Of a DNA stretch of 17,943 nucleotides, positions 13,233 to 17,943 are shown piece after piece. The notes beneath the pieces were generated by a model that saw only the letters and a program-made list of their open reading frames with translations, did no database searches and was not told the DNA's origin. Source of the DNA: Candidatus Woesebacteria bacterium (GTDB lineage: Bacteria > Patescibacteriota > Microgenomatia > UBA8517); the NCBI GenBank assembly GCA_026394855.1, contig JAPLZT010000055.1:1-17943 (forward strand). The letters are read 5' to 3'. The position numbers and the translations under genes were made by a program. Within the stretch, counting starts at the first letter, position 1, and each line of letters begins with the position of its first letter.

Positions 13233-13279
13233 AAAAACCCGCACCCCACGATGCGAGAAAAGCGTACAATCAAGTACGC
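13233..13279 (-). promoter_or_regulatory. Tandem hairpins in the rpoB leader; second is terminator-like
   Basis: Hairpin 1: GCGTAC (13279-13274), loop of six, GTACGC (13267-13262), then TTTTC. Hairpin 2: CGCATC (13255-13250), loop GTGG, GGTGCG (13245-13240; one G-U pair), then GG and five Ts (13237-13233). Both lie in the 60-base leader between the promoter and the ATG. Hairpin 2 with its U tract has the form of an intrinsic terminator or attenuator only 11 bases before the start codon. Confidence 0.6.
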
Positions 13280-13288
13280 CTAGAAAGG

Positions 13289-13316
13289 ATTATATAAGCC
13301 AACACCGTCTTGTCAA
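13289..13316 (-). promoter_or_regulatory. Consensus promoter of rpoB
   Basis: TTGACA (13316-13311), 16-base spacer, TATAAT (13294-13289), both hexamers perfect. The -35 starts eight bases after the mltG stop. Expected transcription start is near 13282. It probably drives rpoB-rpoC-rpsL-rpsG, with read-through from the mltG operon also possible because no terminator separates them. Confidence 0.85.
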
Positions 13317-13323
13317 TGGGTAT

Positions 13324-14181
13324 TTACTTAAGGTATTTGCTTATATTTAAGTTATGCTCTTCTAAAGTCTTTGCGTAATGGATGTTTCCACTAGAGTCAT
13401 GAATATAAAACCAGTAAGGAGATTCTTCCGGATTAATCACTGCTTTTATAGATATCAGTCCCGGATTTGCAATCGGAGTTTGCGGAAGTCCCAACTCTCT
13501 ATACGTCTCTGGTGCAACGTCAACTTGCAAAAGCCAACCGGCTTTTAGTCTTTTATATAAAATTCCCGCAACAATTGGCCTTTCCAAATCTGTCTTTGTT
13601 TCTTCTTCAACCAAAGAAGCCATTATCAACTGATCCAAAGTTATTTCTTCTACTTTCTGATCAAAGGTTGCAAGCATTTTAGCAACTATCATACTTGGGC
13701 TTGCATCCCAGGGAAAAAGATATGTATCCGGAAAAAGGTATCCTTCCTTAGTTTTTGTGAGATTTAAAAAATCGGCTCTGAAGGCTTCTGCATCCAAAGG
13801 ATGTAAAACATTAATATATTTTTCGGCAATTTGTTCCCTTCTTAGTCCCTCGGGAATGGTTACCCAAACTTCAATCGGACCTTTATTTATTTCCGAAATA
13901 ACTTTAAATAAAGAATAACCGGAAGATAACTTATATTGCCCCGCCTGAATCTTTTGGGCAAGTGCAGAAAACTTCATATATGCTTTAAATAAAAAGGGGC
14001 TTTTGATCAGCCCCGCTTCTTTTAGATTGTTTGCAACCCGTGAGGCGCTGGTTCCTTTTAGAATTAAAAAATACTTAGCTGAAGTATCTTTGGATACTGG
14101 TTTTGCCTGACTGTAGACAAAAATAAAAACAGCTAAAAAAGAGGCTAGTAAAAACAAGAGCGATATTAATAATTTCTTCAT
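13324..14181 (-). CDS. mltG: MltG-like endolytic murein transglycosylase (YceG family), shortened
   Basis: A 285-residue protein with one N-terminal membrane helix (about 4-24) and a YceG-type extracytoplasmic domain. The family cuts nascent glycan strands and so sets their length. The catalytic glutamate is expected at E192 in ASLVEEET, followed by ERPIVAGILYKRL, LQVD (219-221 region), GLPQTPIANPG and the C-terminal HYAKTLEEHN. The family normally has about 30 residues between the LQxD motif and the GLPPxPI motif; here there are only nine (VAPETYREL), in frame, and the total is short against about 340 in E. coli. GAGGAGG lies 11 bases upstream of the ATG, a good ribosome site. It follows the zinc-ribbon gene by six bases and ends the upstream operon before the rpoB promoter. 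Confidence 0.9.
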   Translation of the reverse strand: MKKLLISLLFLLASFLAVFIFVYSQAKPVSKDTSAKYFLILKGTSASRVANNLKEAGLIKSPFLFKAYMKFSALAQKIQAGQYKLSSGYSLFKVISEINKGPIEVWVTIPEGLRREQIAEKYINVLHPLDAEAFRADFLNLTKTKEGYLFPDTYLFPWDASPSMIVAKMLATFDQKVEEITLDQLIMASLVEEETKTDLERPIVAGILYKRLKAGWLLQVDVAPETYRELGLPQTPIANPGLISIKAVINPEESPYWFYIHDSSGNIHYAKTLEEHNLNISKYLK

Positions 14182-14187
14182 TAGAAA

Positions 14188-14388
14188 CTAAACCTCCTCA
14201 AGAAGGGCTCTCCTAAATTTATTGGATTTGGGATCATGAATGAAAATTCTTCCGCAGGAACATACTATTTTTCCTGTTCCATCTTTAAGTTTGGACGACC
14301 TTCCATCTTTAAGTTCCTTGCCGCAACCAACACATCTTCCCTGAGAAAGAAGCCAGGCCTGAATGGGAGCAATTACATCTTTAAACAT
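14188..14388 (-). CDS. Small zinc-ribbon protein of unknown function
   Basis: A 66-residue protein. C19-x2-C22 and C43-x-C45 (GRCVGCG, VCSCG) form a plausible zinc knuckle pair, and the C-terminus has FRRALLEEV. No catalytic motif is seen. The ATG overlaps the end of ruvX by eight bases and the stop is six bases before mltG, so it is translationally coupled on both sides and is a real gene. The composition suggests a small nucleic-acid- or protein-binding adaptor, but no family was recognised. Confidence 0.8.
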   Translation of the reverse strand: MFKDVIAPIQAWLLSQGRCVGCGKELKDGRSSKLKDGTGKIVCSCGRIFIHDPKSNKFRRALLEEV

Positions 14389-14749
14389 AAGTATCTAAAT
14401 ATAATTGTAGCATAACGGAGGCGGCGAATGCATCTTCAAGATCTTTCCTTTTTTTTCTTCCCACTTTTGCCTCTCTGGAAAGTTCTTGAGCCGTATGTGT
14501 TGAAAGAGTTTCGTCAAAAGTTTTTGCATTAATTCTTTCTGCAAACTTTTTTGACTCTTCTCCCATTTCCCCTTCCGAAACTCCAACAACTGCCCCATCC
14601 GCCTTTAATTCTTTTAATATTTGTAATACTTTCCCAACCGCCTCTTCAAAATCATTAACTTTTATTACCTTCCACGGCTCAGCTAATATCCCTTCATTAA
14701 TTGCTAAACCTATCTTTTTTCTTCCGTAATCAATACCAACAATTTTCAT
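14381..14749 (-). CDS. ruvX: RuvX/YqgF family RNase H-fold nuclease
   Basis: A 122-residue protein with the RNase H-like fold motifs of YqgF: D7 in GIDYGRKKIGLA, D79-E80 in FDETLST, and D106 in LEDAFAASVMLQLYL. In E. coli YqgF takes part in maturation of the 5' end of 16S rRNA; it was first described as a putative Holliday-junction resolvase. Length is slightly below the usual 135-140. The FDETLST motif has threonine where many relatives have arginine (DERLT). It follows the sortase stop by 12 bases and overlaps the zinc-ribbon gene by eight bases. Confidence 0.93.
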   Translation of the reverse strand: MKIVGIDYGRKKIGLAINEGILAEPWKVIKVNDFEEAVGKVLQILKELKADGAVVGVSEGEMGEESKKFAERINAKTFDETLSTHTAQELSREAKVGRKKRKDLEDAFAASVMLQLYLDTYV

Positions 14750-14761
14750 TTTATTTTTTTA

Positions 14762-15391
14762 TTAAAGCGGAACAACCCTAGCTCTGACAATTAATCTTTT
14801 GGCTTTTCTTGGATCCCCCGGCGGAACACAAGTTACAAGTGTTAAAAATGAATCTGAATTATCCTGTTGTAAAACCTGTATGTCGGTTGGGTAAACTTCA
14901 AACATGCTTTCAACTCTATACTTAAAGAAAATATTATCGTAGTTAATTAAAATGTCATCTCCGATTTTCAAAGTCGGGAGAGTTGAAAAAATAGAAATGT
15001 AATCCTTCGGATTATAAAAAATGGGAAGAACGGAATGCCCGAAAATAACAGAATTTCCTTTTTTGCCGGGAAGGGCAGTTCCGGGATACTGAATAAGGCT
15101 TTTGGATAAATCTTCTCCTCCAATTGCCACAACTGCATCTTTAATCTTAAGTTTTGAAATAGAAAGATTGTAATAACTTACCTTTGACTGACTGAAAGCA
15201 CTGCTTTCCTCCCCTCCGACAAACCAGTTGCTGGCTTTAGTTAAATCTACAACCGGATTTAATAAATCTTGACCTCCACCTTTTGAAAAAGTTTGATATG
15301 AAACAATCGGCCAAATAACCCCTGCTAAAATTACAACTCCTGAAATCGCCCAAATTACTGCAATAACTTTTAAAAAAATATTCTTTTTCAT
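14762..15391 (-). CDS. Sortase-family transpeptidase
   Basis: A 209-residue sortase from ATG at 15391. The frame is open to 15487, but the extra 32 residues would lie inside the upstream gene, whereas the ATG at 15391 gives a clean MKKN signal anchor seven bases after the previous stop. A membrane helix spans about 10-32. The catalytic triad is visible: H119 in IFGHSVLP, C188 in TLVTCVPPG, and R199 in KRLIVRARV. Sortases join LPxTG-like proteins to other surface polymers. The class (D- or E-like) cannot be settled here. The gene directly follows the actin-like/baseplate-J protein in one operon, which suggests a shared surface role, but no substrate motif was found in the window. Confidence 0.93.
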   Translation of the reverse strand: MKKNIFLKVIAVIWAISGVVILAGVIWPIVSYQTFSKGGGQDLLNPVVDLTKASNWFVGGEESSAFSQSKVSYYNLSISKLKIKDAVVAIGGEDLSKSLIQYPGTALPGKKGNSVIFGHSVLPIFYNPKDYISIFSTLPTLKIGDDILINYDNIFFKYRVESMFEVYPTDIQVLQQDNSDSFLTLVTCVPPGDPRKAKRLIVRARVVPL

Positions 15392-15398
15392 AATGCGG

Positions 15399-17483
15399 TT
15401 ATCTTTCGCCCAATATTTCAATCGAAATATTTTTTGAAAGTATGGGGAAATACTTAAAAAATTCAAGAAGTTTGGGTTTAATGTCAATCTCTGCTCTTAC
15501 AAATCCTTGGATTCGCGAAAATTTTTCTTCAACTTTCGAAGTACTCTTACCGGAAATTCCTTTAGTTAAGGATGCCATATCTTCCTTAGGCAAAAAGTCA
15601 GCTTTAACGGTTAAGTTAAATAAAGATGCACTTGATAAATCTTTTATGCGGGTAAATCCGAAACTAAGATTACCCGAGTCAAGAGAAAAACCAGAAGGAA
15701 CTCCCTCATCTAAAACCTTTTGTGATAAATCGATTAAGTCTTTCTTGGAAACTGAGACAGCACTAGATTTAAGACTCAGGGAAAGTTTGAGATTTGAAGC
15801 TTCATCACCAACTTTATTACTAAATACCTTAGATGAAGCTGTCGCGACAAAGGATTCCTCAATTAATAACTGATCAGAAGAAATTGAACCCAGTAAATCC
15901 TTTTTTGCATTTTCCGAAAGCTCAGAAGTTAAACTATTTAAAAGACTATTTGTATCCTCCGAAGAAACTGCTGAAATATCCCTACTTGATCCGCCGGTAA
16001 AATCAGAAACTGCAACTCCATCTACTTCCGATTTGGAATAGCTCCCTACCGAAAATACTTCATTTTTAGCAAGGTTGTATTCCGCACCTATGTCGGATGC
16101 AACAACTTCAACAACATAAGTTCCCGGAATTGATGGAGAAATGGCTGCAGAAATGGAAGCTGAACTGACTAAACTAAATTTCAAATTGTTTGCTGCAGCG
16201 ACCAAAGTTCCTTCGGAAAGTTTTAGAATAGAACTTGTTCCATTTTGAATATTAACACTTCCCCTTGCTTTATCGCCAACCTTTTTCGTCCCCGTCGTTG
16301 ATTTAGTTTTTTCTCCCGAAACCTCAACTGATGCAATTTGTCCTGCAACTATCTTATTCCCTATATCAGTAGATCCGGAATCCTTTAAGACCGTTATCTC
16401 AACCTTTTCTTCAAATCTCTTAGGAGAAACATAAACTTTAACTACAGCTTTTGGGTAAAACATCCAAAAAAGTAAAAACAAAACCACGAAAGATCCAATC
16501 ACAGACCCTGCGATAGTAAAATTTTTCTTTCCATTAATTTTTGGTATTCTAAAGGAACCAATCTTTTTCTTTAGCAAATCAAAAGTTTTTATTTTGTATA
16601 TAGGTTTTTGTACGACAACAGGTTGTTTTTCAACTTCTACGGGACGTTTTGAAGCAATATCTTCGCCAACCACAAATCCCAATTCCTGCGGAGAAAGAGG
16701 CTCGTGGGGTATAACAACATTTTGATGATCTTTTGATAATTCCATAACGCCAGCTATTTCAGCTGCTCCAGCTAAGGCAACAGCGGCAACTTTCTTTACG
16801 GGAGAGAGTATTTCAATCTTTGGTGTATGGAAAAACTTTACTTTATCTATATTTTCCCAACTCCCGGCAGTTAAAGCCTCTTTTACTTCTTCTAAATCTC
16901 CCTCTTTACCATCATAAATAACAATTCTTGAAGGAAGACCTTCCGGTAAAGAAAATCTTAAAAGACCTTCTGTCACATCATCAAAAAAAGAAACACTTCT
17001 GGAAACCTGAGTTGTCCCAACCAAATTTCCAAGTTTAAAAACGGATAATTCCAAAAAATCCTTACCAAAACGGGCAACAATGGCGTTTACGGGAGATCCT
17101 TCCTCAACTTTAATTAAATGGGCAATCGCCTCAGACAAAACAACAAAGCCTGAAGGTTCAAGCGATAATTCAGTACATATTTTTTTTATCTTATTTAGAT
17201 ATTCTTCTTTGATCTGCCCTTTATCAACCCACGATGGAGGAACACCAAAAACCGTTTTAGAGGGTTCACAAAGTCCTTCCGGGAGAAGTTGAATCGCCGA
17301 AGAAAGAGCTGCATCTCCCGCCCCGACAATTTCAGAATCGGTTTCCCAGGGAGTTACGGGACTAACAGAAATAACCTCTGCTTTATTTTCAACTATCTCC
17401 CAAACTCCGGCCTGAATCCAACCAGGCTCCAATACAATTGCCCAATACAAATCTTTTTGTTTTTTTTCACCCCAATTTAACAT
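15399..17483 (-). CDS. Actin-like (PilM/FtsA-type) domain, membrane helix and baseplate-J-like domain protein
   Basis: A 694-residue protein with three parts. Residues about 10-250 follow the PilM/FtsA/Hsp70 actin-like pattern: an opening strand pair, VFGVPPSWV (78-85), LEPSGFVVLSEAIAH (108-122), a second glycine loop at 135-146, and a closing AVALAGAAEIAG (235-245). The nucleotide-binding acids are not where expected: LEPGWIQAG replaces DxGxxxxx and ARFGKDFLEL replaces DxGxxxT, so ATP binding is doubtful. A basic linker leads to one membrane helix (about 321-343). The outside part has a baseplate-J-like region (about 390-480: KVGDKARGSVNIQNG, LKLSEGTLVAA, VVEVVASDIGAEYNL) and ends with a strand pattern (AEIDIKPKLLEFF...ISIEI) also seen in such proteins. 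The ATG at 17483 overlaps alaS by 17 bases. Function unknown; perhaps a cell-envelope scaffold serving the neighbouring sortase. Confidence 0.75.
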   Translation of the reverse strand: MLNWGEKKQKDLYWAIVLEPGWIQAGVWEIVENKAEVISVSPVTPWETDSEIVGAGDAALSSAIQLLPEGLCEPSKTVFGVPPSWVDKGQIKEEYLNKIKKICTELSLEPSGFVVLSEAIAHLIKVEEGSPVNAIVARFGKDFLELSVFKLGNLVGTTQVSRSVSFFDDVTEGLLRFSLPEGLPSRIVIYDGKEGDLEEVKEALTAGSWENIDKVKFFHTPKIEILSPVKKVAAVALAGAAEIAGVMELSKDHQNVVIPHEPLSPQELGFVVGEDIASKRPVEVEKQPVVVQKPIYKIKTFDLLKKKIGSFRIPKINGKKNFTIAGSVIGSFVVLFLLFWMFYPKAVVKVYVSPKRFEEKVEITVLKDSGSTDIGNKIVAGQIASVEVSGEKTKSTTGTKKVGDKARGSVNIQNGTSSILKLSEGTLVAAANNLKFSLVSSASISAAISPSIPGTYVVEVVASDIGAEYNLAKNEVFSVGSYSKSEVDGVAVSDFTGGSSRDISAVSSEDTNSLLNSLTSELSENAKKDLLGSISSDQLLIEESFVATASSKVFSNKVGDEASNLKLSLSLKSSAVSVSKKDLIDLSQKVLDEGVPSGFSLDSGNLSFGFTRIKDLSSASLFNLTVKADFLPKEDMASLTKGISGKSTSKVEEKFSRIQGFVRAEIDIKPKLLEFFKYFPILSKNISIEILGER

Positions 17484-17943
17484 AAATTCTTAAAATCCCT
17501 GCCCCCACTTTCTCCTCTTTAATAATCTTAACATGTCCTATTTCAGCAGTATGGGTGACATGAGGCCCTCCACAAACTTCTATACTGAAATCCCCAATTT
17601 TATATACCTTAACTTCCTTGCCATATTTTTCGGCAAAGAAATGCAGAGCACCAAATTTAATAGCTTCATCCAAACTCATAACACTGTTTGTCACAGGAAG
17701 ATCTTTTTCAATCTGTAAATTTATTAGATCTTCAACTCTAGTTAACTCTTCGTCTGTTAATTTCTGGGAGTAAGAAAAATCAAATCTCAACCTCTCGCTA
17801 GTTATATTTGATCCTTTCTGGGAAACACCTTCTCCTAAAATCTTTCTTAAGGAAGCGTGCAAAAGATGAGTTGCGGTATGTAATTTGGTTACCTCTTGGG
17901 AATTATCCGCAAGTCCTCCCTTAAACATTCCAGTCGATGCGGT
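17467..17943 (-). CDS. alaS: Alanyl-tRNA synthetase, C-terminal part (runs off the right edge), lacking C-Ala
   Basis: The frame is open to the edge, giving 158 residues of the 3' end: TASTGMFKGGLAD..., the editing-domain zinc motif HTATH (HxxxH), GSNITSERLRFDFSY, and CGGPH with a proline where AlaRS normally has threonine (CGGTH). AlaRS charges tRNA-Ala and this domain hydrolyses misacylated Ser- or Gly-tRNA-Ala. The protein ends RIYVKLG then TGA just after the point where RRIEAxTG normally closes the editing domain, so the oligomerisation helix and the C-Ala (DHHA1) domain are missing. The FKGGLAD segment ahead of the editing core is an AlaRS signature, which argues against a free-standing AlaX editing protein. 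The stop lies 17 bases inside the next gene. Confidence 0.9.
   Translation of the reverse strand, partial: TASTGMFKGGLADNSQEVTKLHTATHLLHASLRKILGEGVSQKGSNITSERLRFDFSYSQKLTDEELTRVEDLINLQIEKDLPVTNSVMSLDEAIKFGALHFFAEKYGKEVKVYKIGDFSIEVCGGPHVTHTAEIGHVKIIKEEKVGAGILRIYVKLG

Noticed and set aside
13223..13273. TTG start at 13273 for rpoB, adding 17 residues
   Set aside because: It falls within the first leader hairpin, just after the predicted transcript start, and the added residues do not resemble beta N-termini. ATG at 13222 fits the family.
15392..15487. Longer sortase beginning at 15487
   Set aside because: The added 32 residues lie over the 3' end of the preceding gene and displace the signal anchor from the N-terminus. 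ATG at 15391 is correctly spaced.
17453..17468. Slippage at the A-run early in the 694-codon gene, extending alaS
   Set aside because: The alaS stop codon lies upstream of the A-run in the reading direction, so an indel in the run would not extend alaS, and the downstream frame encodes a coherent long protein.

Overview
The window is a low-GC stretch of bacterial chromosome in which nearly every gene lies on the minus strand. It reads most easily as a candidate-phyla-radiation (Patescibacteria) genome, probably of Microgenomates type. That is an inference from small tightly packed genes, short or degenerate housekeeping proteins, weak Shine-Dalgarno sequences, a two-domain protein (actin-like plus baseplate-J-like) next to a sortase, and ribosomal and polymerase gene order. 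TGA is a real stop (end of rpoB in an ATGA overlap, end of alaS), so the UGA-glycine code of Gracilibacteria/Absconditabacteria is excluded.

Layout in the direction of transcription (right to left). At 17943-13324 is a tight string: the 3' end of alaS, a 694-codon actin-like/baseplate-J membrane protein, a sortase, ruvX, a 66-codon zinc-ribbon protein and mltG. Starts overlap or closely follow the preceding stops, so this looks like one operon. A consensus promoter at 13316-13289 then drives rpoB-rpoC-rpsL-rpsG. rpoC is broken by a frameshift, with about 25 codons missing just before the lid. After a 253-base gap with a perfect palindrome and a new promoter comes fusA. Next is a vapBC-type toxin-antitoxin pair, then a plus-strand membrane-anchored gene of unknown function (the only rightward gene), then tuf and the 5' end of rpsJ. 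The window thus fuses the rpoBC, str and S10 operons in series, with a small accessory island between fusA and tuf.

The most informative new signals are these. (1) The vapBC cassette is bracketed by two copies of the end of fusA. The distal copy (2128-2157) is a fossil still encoding GKVEMARGN-stop, with five differences, all synonymous, which points to recombination with a diverged fusA. (2) rpoB, fusA and tuf each have a strong promoter followed by a leader hairpin with a U-rich tail, a repeated design that could attenuate transcription or protect mRNA 5' ends. (3) EF-G carries NKLN in place of the guanine-specifying NKxD motif. (4) RNA polymerase has unusual residues in the rifampicin pocket and trigger loop. 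(5) A degenerate actin-like domain is fused through one membrane helix to a baseplate-J-like domain and paired with a sortase; this is the best candidate here for a poorly described cell-surface system. (6) AlaRS ends right after its editing domain.

No tRNA, rRNA, CRISPR array, transposase or phage integrase was seen. No gene-free stretch exceeds 300 bases.
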